Assembly (NCBI GenBank): GCA_963762075.1
Contig: CAVXJC010000003.1
Span: 186,001 to 250,000 of the forward strand
Reading direction: 5' to 3'
DNA from: JAOUEA01 sp963762075
GTDB lineage: Bacteria > Actinomycetota > UBA4738 > HRBIN12
DNA: 64,000 nucleotides
Below are positions 40,271 to 49,151 of this stretch, piece after piece. A program made the translations under genes and the position numbers. The notes under the pieces were generated by a model. The model ran no database searches. It was not told the DNA's origin and worked only from the letters and a program-made list of their open reading frames with translations. Within the stretch, counting starts at the first letter, position 1; each line of letters begins with the position of its first letter.

Positions 40271-41946
40271 TCGAGGATCAACTCGTCGACCTGCTGGCGC
40301 GGGCCCTCAGGGTGGCGGCGCCTTCGATCGGCATCGACGGCGAGCTCCCGACGCCGGAGCTGATCGTTCCCAAGCATCGGGAGCACGGAGACTTCGCGAC
40401 GAACGTCGCACTGGGTATCGCCACGCGGGCCGGCCGTCCGCCGCGGGAGGTCGCGCAGACGATCGCCGATGCGCTGGACCCGGCGCCCTTCCTCCAAAGG
40501 GCCGAGGTGGCGGGGCCTGGCTTCCTGAACCTGTTCACGACGGACGATTGGCTGCACGACGCGCTGCGCCAGGTGGTGGACCGCGGCGATTCGTACGGGA
40601 GGGCCCAGCCGAGCCGACGGAGAGTGCAGGTAGAATTCGTCAGCGCGAATCCGACCGGCCCGCTCACGCTCGGGCACGCGCGTAACGCCGCGATCGGCGA
40701 TGCCCTGGCCCGCTTGTTCGAAGCGACCGGATGGAGCGTCGAGCGCGAGTACTACTTCAACGACGCCGGCGGCCAGATGGATCGGTTCGGCGCGTCGGTC
40801 GAGGCTCGGTTCTTGCAGCTCACAGGACGCCACGCCGAAGTGCCCGAAGACGGATATCACGGGTCATACGTCGACGACCTTGCTCGTGGCGTTCTCGAGA
40901 CAGAAGGTTCCGGGCTCGGCGATCTGCCGGATGATGAACGGTTCCTCCGCATGCGCGCTGAAGGCGTCGCTCGCGTGCTTCCTCAGATCGAAGCCACGCT
41001 CGAACGTTTCGGGGTTCGATTCGACTCCTTCTTCCGGGAGTCCGAACTCGCCGCGAAAGGGGAGATCGAGGCCGCGGTGCAAAGACTGCGCGACGCCGGC
41101 GCCGTCTACGAACACGAAGGTGCGCTCTGGTTCCGCTCGACCCAGTTCGGCGACGACAAGGACCGGGTCCTGGTGCGTTCCAACGGACAGCACACCTACT
41201 TCGGTGCGGACGCGGCGTATATCGTCGACAAGTTCTCGCGAGGGTACGACCACCTCATCTACGTCCTCGGCGCGGACCATCACGGCGACGTGGCGCGACT
41301 GAAGGGTGCCGCGCGGGCGATGGGCTATGACCCCGATGCCCTCGAGCTCCTGATCTACCAATGGGTCTCGTTCATGCGCGATGGCGAGCCGGTGCCCATG
41401 AGCAAGCGTTCGGGGGATTTCATCTCGCTCGACCAGTTGCTCGACGAGGTGGGGGTCGACGCGACGCGATTCCACCTGCTTCTGTTCTCGAACGACGCGG
41501 CGATCAACTTCGACATCGAAGCGGTGAAGCGCCGCTCGATGGACAACCCGGTGTTCTACGTCCAGTACGGACACGCGCGCATCGCGTCGATCCTGGCCAA
41601 GGCGTCGCGTGAGGGCGTGACACTCCTGCCGATCGAACAGGCCGACCTGACCCTGCTCGGCGCTGATGCCGAGACGAACCTGCTGCGGGGGCTGGCCGAC
41701 GTGCCCGCGCTGATCGCGTACGCGGCCGAGCTGCGGGCCCCTCATCGCGTGGCGCACGCCGCCCATGATCTCGCGGCCTTGTTCCATCGCTTCTACACCG
41801 GATGCAAGGTGGTCTCCGACGATCCGGAGCTCACCCAGGCCCGGCTCTGGCTCGCGGTGGCGACGAAGCAGGTGCTCGCGAACCTGCTCGATCTGCTCGG
41901 CGTGAGCGCGCCGGAGTCGATGGAGCGCAGCGACGACGATGCCTGA
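40267..41946 (+). CDS. argS: Arginyl-tRNA synthetase
   Basis: 559-residue class I synthetase charging tRNA-Arg. The N-terminal Add1 domain spans about 1-105. The HIGH equivalent is PTGPLTLGHARNAAIGDALA at about 130-149. KMSKS is degenerate (VPMSKRSGDFISLD), as is common in ArgRS. The C-terminal DALR anticodon-binding domain is about 440-559. The GTG overlaps the response-regulator stop and the gene overlaps lysA by 8 nt. Confidence 0.96.
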   Translation: MIEDQLVDLLARALRVAAPSIGIDGELPTPELIVPKHREHGDFATNVALGIATRAGRPPREVAQTIADALDPAPFLQRAEVAGPGFLNLFTTDDWLHDALRQVVDRGDSYGRAQPSRRRVQVEFVSANPTGPLTLGHARNAAIGDALARLFEATGWSVEREYYFNDAGGQMDRFGASVEARFLQLTGRHAEVPEDGYHGSYVDDLARGVLETEGSGLGDLPDDERFLRMRAEGVARVLPQIEATLERFGVRFDSFFRESELAAKGEIEAAVQRLRDAGAVYEHEGALWFRSTQFGDDKDRVLVRSNGQHTYFGADAAYIVDKFSRGYDHLIYVLGADHHGDVARLKGAARAMGYDPDALELLIYQWVSFMRDGEPVPMSKRSGDFISLDQLLDEVGVDATRFHLLLFSNDAAINFDIEAVKRRSMDNPVFYVQYGHARIASILAKASREGVTLLPIEQADLTLLGADAETNLLRGLADVPALIAYAAELRAPHRVAHAAHDLAALFHRFYTGCKVVSDDPELTQARLWLAVATKQVLANLLDLLGVSAPESMERSDDDA

Positions 41947-43822
41947 CGCGGTGTGGGGCGGTCCCTGGCCGTTGCACGCCGTATTCGATGACCGAGGCCT
42001 CGTGCTCGCCGGCGCCCGGGCGATCGATCTCGCCGAGCGATCCGGGACGCCGCTGCTCGTCTTCGACGAACAGGAACTGCGCGAGCGGTGCCGCCGTGCT
42101 CGAACGGCGTTCCCCCGAGTCTGCTACGCGGTCAAAGCGTTCACTGCGCACGCGATGCTGCGGCTCGTTCTCGACGAGGGACTCGACCTGCTCGCGGCGA
42201 CCGGGGGCGAGGTGCAGGCGTGTCTGCGAGCGGGGGCGGCTGCCTCGCGCGTGATGTTCCACGGCAACGCCAAGAGCGATGACGAGCTCAGGCTTGCCGT
42301 GGAAGCCGGCATCGGATCGGTCGTCGCCGACGGCCTCGACGAGCTGCAACGCCTCGACGGGCTGGCACGGCGAGAGGGCAGGGTTCAGCCCGTGCTGCTG
42401 CGCGTCGTGCCAGAGGTCGAAGTGCAGACCCACGAGGCGATCGCGACCGGTCACGACGCGTCGAAATTCGGGACATCGCTTCCCGACGCTCCCGGCGTGT
42501 TGCGACAGGTCGCGGAGATGACGGGCGTGCGCCTCGACGGACTGCACGCGCACATCGGCTCCCAGATCCTCGACAGCGATCCCTACCTGCGGACCCTCGA
42601 CGTGCTGCTGGGCCTCGCGGCGACCGTTCGCGACGAGACCGGCCGGTTGATGGCCGCGATCGACGTGGGTGGAGGGTTCGGGGTCCGCTACGTCGACGAG
42701 GATCCCCCTTCCCTCGAGGCGATCGGCGTCACTCTGCGCGAGCGCTTGCACGAGGGATCGACCCTGCGCGGCATGCCTGCGCCGATGTTGGTCGTTGAGC
42801 CCGGCAGATGGCTTGTCGCGAACGCCGGGGTCACCCTGTACCGGGTCGTCGCGGCCAAGACGGTTGCCGGTGATCGACGGCTGCTGGCGGTGGACGGGGG
42901 CATGAGCGACAACGTGAGGCCCGCGCTCTACGATGCCGCGCACACCGTCGCACTCGCGTCACCACGGGTGGGCGGGGACGGCGACTCGGAGTTCACCGTC
43001 GTGGGGCGTCATTGCGAGTCGGGAGACACGCTTGCCGAAGGTGCGCGGCTCCCTGCATCGACGGGTCCGGGCGACCTGCTCGCGTTCGCGGCCACGGGCG
43101 CATATACCTACTCGCTGGCTAGCACCTACAACCGCATCGGGCGCCTCGGGGTCGTCGCGACGACCGCATCGACGGCGGCGACGGAAGGGTCGGTCGTCCC
43201 GTGGCTCCGTCGCGAGGATGCCGCCGATCTCGAACGTCTCGATATCGCCACCGCCAGGCCTGTCTCAGCGTCCCCGCTCGATGGGATCGTGGTGCGCCCC
43301 GCCCGCCCGGGCGACGCGCGCTCCTACCTGGTGTTCTGGACCGCGATCGTCGCCGAAGCCCGCTACGTGCGAACCGAGCGGGTCACCGGCACGATGCGCA
43401 CGTACCGTCGCCGGTTCCGCCACTCGTGGACCGATGGAGAGGCGCAGATCGTCGCGGCCGATGCCGAAGACCGGGTCGTCGGTCACATCTACATCGAGCG
43501 CGAGGCCCATCCGGTGACTCGCCACGTCGCCTCCCTCGGCATCGCCGTCGCTGCCGATGCCCGAGGGCGAGGCATCGGCACGGCGCTCATGGCCGAGGCG
43601 ATGCGATGGGCGCGCTCGGTGGGCGTCGAGAAGGTCGTGCTCTCCGTCTACCCGCACAACGCGGGAGCGATCGCGCTCTACCGAAAGTTCGGCTTCACGC
43701 AAGAAGGAAGGCTCGCGCGGCATTCCCGCAAGTCCTACGGTGACGAGGACGAGATACTGATGGCGGCCTGGATCGGCACAGATGCATCTGTCGGGCGGAC
43801 CGGTCAGGGGGACGAGCCGTGA
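41939..43822 (+). CDS. lysA: Diaminopimelate decarboxylase fused to a C-terminal GNAT acetyltransferase
   Basis: 627 residues in one frame. Residues about 1-440 are DapDC, making lysine from meso-diaminopimelate: PLP Lys in CYAVKAFTAHA, HGNAKSDDELRLAV, HAHIGSQI, DVGGGFGV, EPGRWLVANAG, catalytic Cys in CESGDTLAEG, and GAYTYSLASTYN. Residues about 448-620 are a complete GNAT domain (VVRPARPGDARSY, acetyl-CoA loop ARGRGIGTAL, NAGAIALYRKFGFTQEGR). LysA is normally about 420-450 residues, so the tail is an addition, not a truncation. The acetyl acceptor is unknown. It overlaps argS and hom. Confidence 0.9.
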   Translation: MPDAVWGGPWPLHAVFDDRGLVLAGARAIDLAERSGTPLLVFDEQELRERCRRARTAFPRVCYAVKAFTAHAMLRLVLDEGLDLLAATGGEVQACLRAGAAASRVMFHGNAKSDDELRLAVEAGIGSVVADGLDELQRLDGLARREGRVQPVLLRVVPEVEVQTHEAIATGHDASKFGTSLPDAPGVLRQVAEMTGVRLDGLHAHIGSQILDSDPYLRTLDVLLGLAATVRDETGRLMAAIDVGGGFGVRYVDEDPPSLEAIGVTLRERLHEGSTLRGMPAPMLVVEPGRWLVANAGVTLYRVVAAKTVAGDRRLLAVDGGMSDNVRPALYDAAHTVALASPRVGGDGDSEFTVVGRHCESGDTLAEGARLPASTGPGDLLAFAATGAYTYSLASTYNRIGRLGVVATTASTAATEGSVVPWLRREDAADLERLDIATARPVSASPLDGIVVRPARPGDARSYLVFWTAIVAEARYVRTERVTGTMRTYRRRFRHSWTDGEAQIVAADAEDRVVGHIYIEREAHPVTRHVASLGIAVAADARGRGIGTALMAEAMRWARSVGVEKVVLSVYPHNAGAIALYRKFGFTQEGRLARHSRKSYGDEDEILMAAWIGTDASVGRTGQGDEP

Positions 43823-45111
43823 GTGAACGCACGATCCGGATCGGCATGCTGGGTTGCGGCACGGTGGGCGCTTCGACGATCCGGCTGCTGCACGACCACG
43901 CCGACGACATCGCCATGCGGGCCGGCTGTCGTGTGCAGGTGACGCGTGTCGCGGTCCGTGACCCCGCTCGCGATCGCGCCGTACCGCTCGGGCGCGACGC
44001 CTTCACCGCCGACGGCGCCTCGGTTGTCGACGACCCAGAGATCGACGTGGTGTGCGAGCTGATCGGAGGTGTCGAACCCGCGAAGGGCTTGCTGCTGCGA
44101 GCCCTCGCCAATGGGAAGCCGGTGGTCACCGCCAACAAGGAGCTGCTCGCGACCGAGGGCAAGGATCTGTTCGACGCCGCCGACGCCGCCGAGCTCGATC
44201 TGCTCTTCGAGGCGTCGGTCGCGGGAGGCATCCCGCTCATCCGTCCGCTCAAGGAATCGCTCGCAGGCGAGCGCGTCGGCCGTCTGCTCGGCATCGTCAA
44301 CGGCACGACGAACTACGTGTTGACACAGATGAGCGAGCATGGCTCGTCGTTCGACGAGGCGCTCGCCGATGCCCAACGGCTCGGCTACGCCGAGACTGAT
44401 CCGACCGCCGACGTCGAGGGGTTCGATGCCGCGGCGAAGTGCGCGATCCTCGCCTCGATCGCATTCGACTCCCGCGTCGTGGCCGCAGACGTCTACCGCG
44501 AGGGGATCGGGGGAATCACCTCGGTCGACATCGCCGACGCCCGCCGCATGGGTTACGTGGTGAAGCTCCTCGCGATCGCCGAGCTCGACGACGACGAGAT
44601 CTCGGCCCGTGTGCACCCGGCGATGATCCCTGAGGCGCACCCGCTTGCAGCGGTCCGCGACGCCTTCAACGCGGTCTTCGTCGAAGGTGAGAAGGTCGGG
44701 CAGCTCATGTTCTACGGGCCCGGCGCCGGTGGCGATGCGACGGCGACGGCCGTCGTCGGCGACCTCGTCACCGCCGCTCGTCACCGCATGATCGGTGGTC
44801 GAGCGATGGGGTGCACCTGCAGGCTCGAGCGCCGCATCAGGCCCATGGACGGCACGAGGGGCCAGTACTACCTGAACCTGCACGTCGCCGATCGTCCGGG
44901 CGTGCTCGCCGAGATCGCGGGCGACTTCGCTCACAACGGCGTTTCGATCGAGCGTGTCTGGCAGGAAGGCTCGGGAGATGAGGCGACGCTCGTGCTCATC
45001 ACGCACAGGGCCCAGGAAGGTGCGCTGCAGAAGACGTTGCAGGAGCTGCGGGAATCGCCGGCCGTGCGCTCGGTGTCGAGCGTGCTCCGCGTCGAGGGGG
45101 AAGAGCCGTGA
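43819..45111 (+). CDS. hom: Homoserine dehydrogenase
   Basis: 430-residue enzyme reducing aspartate semialdehyde to homoserine. The NAD(P) motif is GMLGCGTVGASTI near the N-terminus, the catalytic region VTANKELLA, and GIVNGTTNYVLTQM binds substrate. The C-terminal ACT domain (about 350-430, YYLNLHVADRPGVLAEIAGD) is the threonine-feedback module. GTGA overlaps bind it to lysA and thrC. Confidence 0.95.
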   Translation: MSERTIRIGMLGCGTVGASTIRLLHDHADDIAMRAGCRVQVTRVAVRDPARDRAVPLGRDAFTADGASVVDDPEIDVVCELIGGVEPAKGLLLRALANGKPVVTANKELLATEGKDLFDAADAAELDLLFEASVAGGIPLIRPLKESLAGERVGRLLGIVNGTTNYVLTQMSEHGSSFDEALADAQRLGYAETDPTADVEGFDAAAKCAILASIAFDSRVVAADVYREGIGGITSVDIADARRMGYVVKLLAIAELDDDEISARVHPAMIPEAHPLAAVRDAFNAVFVEGEKVGQLMFYGPGAGGDATATAVVGDLVTAARHRMIGGRAMGCTCRLERRIRPMDGTRGQYYLNLHVADRPGVLAEIAGDFAHNGVSIERVWQEGSGDEATLVLITHRAQEGALQKTLQELRESPAVRSVSSVLRVEGEEP

Positions 45112-46184
45112 CCGGCGATGACCCAGCGTCGGGTGCGCACCAGTGGCGCGGCGTGATCGAGGAATATCGAGAGCGGCTTCCGGTCACCGACGCCACGCCG
45201 ATCGTCACGTTGGGGGAGGGGGGCACACCGCTCGTGCACTCGGCCTCGCTCAGCGACGAGACCCGATGCGACGTCTGGCTGAAGTTCGACGGCGCGAATC
45301 CCACGGGCTCCTTCAAGGACCGGGGCATGACCCTCGCGATCTCCAAGGCTCTCGAGGAGGGCGCCAAGGCCGTCGTCTGTGCGTCGACCGGCAACACGAG
45401 CGCGTCGGCGGCCGCCTATGCATCGGCGGCCGGGCTCACGTGCGCGGTGCTCGTCCCCAAGGGCAAGGTCGCCATGGGCAAGATGGCACAGACGCTCGTT
45501 CACGGGGCGCGGGTGCTCGAGATCGAGGGCAACTTCGACGACTCGCTCGATCTCGCCAAGGACCTCGCCGAGCGCTTCCCGGTCACGCTCGTGAACAGCG
45601 TGAACGCGTACCGGTTGCAGGGGCAGAAGTCGTGCGCGTTCGAGATCGTCGATGCCCTCGCCCGGGCCCCCGACCTGCACTGCGTGCCCGTCGGCAACGC
45701 GGGCAACATCTCGAGCCACTGGATGGGGTACTCGGAGTATCTCGCCGACGGCATGATCGCCGAGCCTCCGAGGCTCATGGGGTTCCAGGCGCAGGGCGCC
45801 GCCCCGATCGTGCGGGGGGAGCCAGTCAAGGATCCGCGAACGATCGCCACCGCCATCCGTATCGGCAACCCCGCGTCCTGGGATCACGCCGTCGCCGCGG
45901 CCAGGGAGTCCGAGGGAGCGATCGGCGTCGTGACGGACCGGGAGATCCTCTCTGCCTATCGTCGGGTCGCGCGCGAAGGGATGTTCGCCGAGCCTGCGAG
46001 CGCCGCGAGTGTCGCCGGGTTGCTCCGCCTGCACGCCGATGACACATTGCCGCGAGGCGCCACCGTCGTGTGCATCCTGACCGGACACGGCCTGAAGGAT
46101 CCGGAATGGGCGATCTCAGGAGCGGCGCACCCGGCAGCGGTTCCGGCAGACGCCGGCGCGGTCGCGGCCGAGCTGGGGCTCTAG
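45108..46184 (+). CDS. thrC: Threonine synthase
   Basis: 358-residue fold-type II PLP enzyme converting O-phosphohomoserine to threonine. PLP Lys is in NPTGSFKDRGM, the phosphate cup in VPVGNAGNISSHWMGY, and STGNTSASAAAYASAAG is the substrate-binding stretch. It is the short, actinobacterial form. It is coupled to hom by a GTGA overlap, with thrB 4 nt downstream. Confidence 0.95.
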   Translation: MTGDDPASGAHQWRGVIEEYRERLPVTDATPIVTLGEGGTPLVHSASLSDETRCDVWLKFDGANPTGSFKDRGMTLAISKALEEGAKAVVCASTGNTSASAAAYASAAGLTCAVLVPKGKVAMGKMAQTLVHGARVLEIEGNFDDSLDLAKDLAERFPVTLVNSVNAYRLQGQKSCAFEIVDALARAPDLHCVPVGNAGNISSHWMGYSEYLADGMIAEPPRLMGFQAQGAAPIVRGEPVKDPRTIATAIRIGNPASWDHAVAAARESEGAIGVVTDREILSAYRRVAREGMFAEPASAASVAGLLRLHADDTLPRGATVVCILTGHGLKDPEWAISGAAHPAAVPADAGAVAAELGL

Positions 46185-46188
46185 CTCG

Positions 46189-47052
46189 GTGCGCATCACG
46201 GTCCGGGTACCGGCGACCTCGGCGAACCTCGGCCCGGGCTTCGATTGCTTCGGACTCGCGCTCGATCTGTGCAACGAGGTGACGATCGACACCGACGCGG
46301 CACCCGGCGTCGAGTGGCATGGGCAAGGCGCCGGCGAGCTCGCCATCGACGGCACCGACCTCGTGACCCGCACGATCGAACACGTCATGTCGCTTCATGA
46401 CCTCACTCGGCCGTCGTTTCGCTTGGTCGGACGCAACGAGATCCCGATCGAACGGGGGCTGGGGTCCTCATCGGCCGCGACGGTGGCGGGCATCGTGCTG
46501 GGTTCGATACTCGCAGGGGAGCGTTCGCCCGATCGTGCGGTGGTGTTCGGCATCGCCGCTCAGATCGAGGGTCACCCCGACAACGCGGCGCCGGCGACCT
46601 TCGGTGGCTTCACGATCGCCGTGCCCGGTGGACCGGTGCGCCGGCTCGATCCGCACCCCGGACTCGTCCCGGTCGCCCTGGTGCCGGCCGAGGTTCGTCT
46701 CGCCACCCCGGAGGCGCGCGCGGCGCTTCCGGAAGTCGTGGCTCATGACGACGCGACGTTCAACGTGGCCCACGCGGCGCTGACGGTGCATGCGATCACG
46801 AGCGAACCGTCACTGCTCGCGGAGGCGATGCTCGACAGGCTTCACCAGGGCGTGCGTCTGGCGCTCCTTCCTACGGTCGAAGCGATGTTCGATTCGATCC
46901 GTGCGCAAGGCTTCGCCGTGTGCGTCTCAGGTTCTGGGCCCACGCTGCTCGCCTTCGAGGGGCATGAACGGCGGCTTCCGGTGCTCGATGAGGGTTGGTC
47001 CATGCTTCGTCCCGGCGTCAGATCGTCTGGGTTCGAGGTCCTCGGTCCCTAG
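46189..47052 (+). CDS. thrB: Homoserine kinase
   Basis: 287-residue GHMP kinase phosphorylating homoserine. Motif 1 is VRVPATSANLGPGFDCFGLA (residues 4-23), the ATP P-loop ERGLGSSSAATVAGIV, and the C-terminal motif VSGSGPTLLAF. It completes hom-thrC-thrB. The GTG start lies 4 nt after the thrC stop. It converges on marP with a 9-nt gap. Confidence 0.95.
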   Translation: MRITVRVPATSANLGPGFDCFGLALDLCNEVTIDTDAAPGVEWHGQGAGELAIDGTDLVTRTIEHVMSLHDLTRPSFRLVGRNEIPIERGLGSSSAATVAGIVLGSILAGERSPDRAVVFGIAAQIEGHPDNAAPATFGGFTIAVPGGPVRRLDPHPGLVPVALVPAEVRLATPEARAALPEVVAHDDATFNVAHAALTVHAITSEPSLLAEAMLDRLHQGVRLALLPTVEAMFDSIRAQGFAVCVSGSGPTLLAFEGHERRLPVLDEGWSMLRPGVRSSGFEVLGP

Positions 47053-47061
47053 CGCGGTGGT

Positions 47062-48234
47062 TCACGCCGCGCATGGGCCCGTGTCGACGGCTCCGGTCGC
47101 CGACCTGGCCCGGGCCACGATCGGCGTGAACTCGCTCGTCACGATGGCGTATCCCACCCCGTCGCGGTCGGCGGAACTCGCGAAGACGAGCCCGGCGACC
47201 CGCCCATCCACCAGCACGAAGGGCCCTCCGCTGTTACCCCGCTCGATCCTGGTTTGCAGCTCGTAGACGCGCCGGCGAACCTCGCCCTCACCGTAGATGT
47301 CGGCTCCGGCCGGATCGATCACCGCGAGGACCGCTGCGTCATCTGCCTGCAGCCACCGGCCCCCCGGGTAACCGAGCACCACACCGACATCTCCTCGCCG
47401 GGCCTCGCCCGCCATGATCGGCAGAGCGCCGGCGCCGAGGCCGGGAACCCACAACGCGGCGACATCGATGTCCGGGTCGAACGCCACCACCGTGGCTGCG
47501 AGCGACCCGCGGTCCACCTTGACCCACTGCTTCTCGGTGCCGGCGACGACGTGTGCGTTGGTCACGACGAGCTCGGGCCCGGCGACGAATCCCGTTCCCT
47601 GGTTCACGAACCCGACGTCACAGCCGTCGCCCACCACTTCGACGACCGAGTCGCCCGCGGCCCGCGCGGCCGCGGCCGCCTGCGCTGCGGTCGGCGGATC
47701 GACAGGTGCAGCGGGCTCGCCCGGCAGATCCACGGAACCGTCGGGCAGGAAGAGCGGCAAGAGATCGGCAGCCCGGTCGATGAGCGACGGCGGAGCCGGG
47801 AAGGTCGCCTCGAGCGTGCGCACGATGCGAGACGATCGTAGGCCTTCCGAGATCGTCGGGAACGGTCCATGGGCGAGGTTCAGGGTGAGGAACCACGTGG
47901 CCAGCGTGAGGGCGACGGCGGACAAGACCGACCCGCCGACCGCATCGGCCATGCGCAATGGCGTCTCGTGAGCGTGCTGCCGCAACCGGCTTCCGACGAT
48001 CCAGCCCAGCATGTTCCCGATCGCGCCCGCCACGAGCGCCGTGCCGAGCACCAGCGCGATGCCCGTCGGTCTCGAGTCCGCGAGCTCGGCCACGCGCGGC
48101 GCAAGCATCACGCCGACGATGACGCCGATCGCCAGACCCACGACGCCCATCAGTTGCAGGACGGCGCCGCGACGGTATCCGGAGTAGATCGATGCCGCGA
48201 GCAGCACCACCAACAGCACGTCCAGCCATGTCAT
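47062..48234 (-). CDS. marP: MarP-type periplasmic serine protease with CvpA membrane domain
   Basis: 390 residues. The CvpA-like N-domain has four membrane segments (about 4-20, 26-45, 58-82, 98-118). After a Pro/Ala-rich linker comes a trypsin-like domain with His in VVTNAHVVAG, Asp in DPDIDVAALW and Ser in ERGNSGGPFV. The architecture matches Mycobacterium tuberculosis MarP (Rv3671c), a protease involved in acid and oxidative tolerance by acting on cell-wall hydrolases. Diverges from the phosphodiesterase. Confidence 0.92.
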   Translation of the reverse strand: MTWLDVLLVVLLAASIYSGYRRGAVLQLMGVVGLAIGVIVGVMLAPRVAELADSRPTGIALVLGTALVAGAIGNMLGWIVGSRLRQHAHETPLRMADAVGGSVLSAVALTLATWFLTLNLAHGPFPTISEGLRSSRIVRTLEATFPAPPSLIDRAADLLPLFLPDGSVDLPGEPAAPVDPPTAAQAAAAARAAGDSVVEVVGDGCDVGFVNQGTGFVAGPELVVTNAHVVAGTEKQWVKVDRGSLAATVVAFDPDIDVAALWVPGLGAGALPIMAGEARRGDVGVVLGYPGGRWLQADDAAVLAVIDPAGADIYGEGEVRRRVYELQTRIERGNSGGPFVLVDGRVAGLVFASSADRDGVGYAIVTSEFTPIVARARSATGAVDTGPCAA

Positions 48235-48307
48235 CGTGCGAGGTATCGTCCCACGAGAGGCTGTACACGAGGGCGCGATCGCTGCTCGCGAGGGCCTCGC
48301 TCGCCAT

Positions 48308-48313
48308 TACACT
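48308..48313 (+). promoter_or_regulatory. -10-like hexamer TACACT before the phosphodiesterase gene
   Basis: TACACT with a 10-nt spacer to the GTG at 48324. It supports that GTG over the longer open frame from 48192, which would overlap marP. Confidence 0.38.
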
Positions 48314-48323
48314 GGCGTTACCC

Positions 48324-49112
48324 GTGGTTACGATCGCCCACATCTCGGATCCGCACGTCGGCTCACAGTTCTTCGTGCCCAACCTGATGAACCGCGTGAT
48401 CGCCGAACTCAACGAGATGGGACCCGACGTTGTGGTCGTGAGCGGCGACCTGACGGCTGAGGGCTACCGTCAGGAGTACAAGAACTGGGTCGCCTACGCC
48501 GAGCGCATACAGGCCCCGATGCTCACGGTGCCCGGCAACCACGACTCTCGCAACGTCGGCTACCTGCATTTCGAAGATCTGATCGGGCCCCGCATGTGGT
48601 CCCACGACGTCGAGGGCGTGCGGATCGTCGGCATCGACTCGAGCGAGCCAGACCTCAACGAAGGGAAGGTGGGCAGGGTCCATTACGACTGGATCCGCCG
48701 CCAGTTCGAGGAACCCGCGCAGCTGAAGGTCTTCGTGTTGCACCACCACCTGCTGCCGATCCCGGGTACCGGCAGAGAGCGCAGCACGGTGATGGACGCC
48801 GGCGACCTGCTCGAGGTCTTGATCCACGCAGGCGTGCAGGTCGTGCTCTCGGGGCACAAGCACGTTCCTTACGTGTGGCGTCTCGAGAACATGTATGTCG
48901 CGAACGCAGGCACCGTGTCGTCGCTGCGTGTGCGCGGCTACACCAAACCCTGTTACAACGTGCTGGAGTTCGACGACGGCCAGGTACGCATCCTTCGCCG
49001 GTTCCCGTTCGGGGAGAGCCACGTGATGACCCACTTCTCGCTGACCGGCGACCAGTTCCACCGGGAGCACGAGCAGCCGGTGCAGGAACGCACCGTTCCC
49101 GTCGGCGACTAG
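48324..49112 (+). CDS. Calcineurin-like metallophosphoesterase, CpdA/class III phosphodiesterase type
   Basis: 262 residues with all dinuclear-metal motifs: AHISDPHVG, VVSGDLTAEG, VPGNHDSRN, FVLHHHLLPIP, LSGHKHVPY. Relatives hydrolyse cyclic nucleotides or other phosphodiesters. The GTG at 48324 matches the family start. It lies 39 nt upstream of the cDPG synthetase gene on the same strand; opening of a cyclic phosphate such as cDPG is a speculative but testable role. Confidence 0.87.
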   Translation: MVTIAHISDPHVGSQFFVPNLMNRVIAELNEMGPDVVVVSGDLTAEGYRQEYKNWVAYAERIQAPMLTVPGNHDSRNVGYLHFEDLIGPRMWSHDVEGVRIVGIDSSEPDLNEGKVGRVHYDWIRRQFEEPAQLKVFVLHHHLLPIPGTGRERSTVMDAGDLLEVLIHAGVQVVLSGHKHVPYVWRLENMYVANAGTVSSLRVRGYTKPCYNVLEFDDGQVRILRRFPFGESHVMTHFSLTGDQFHREHEQPVQERTVPVGD

Positions 49113-49151
49113 CGACGCGAGCCACCTCCGTTCAGGAAGGACCGCCGAACG

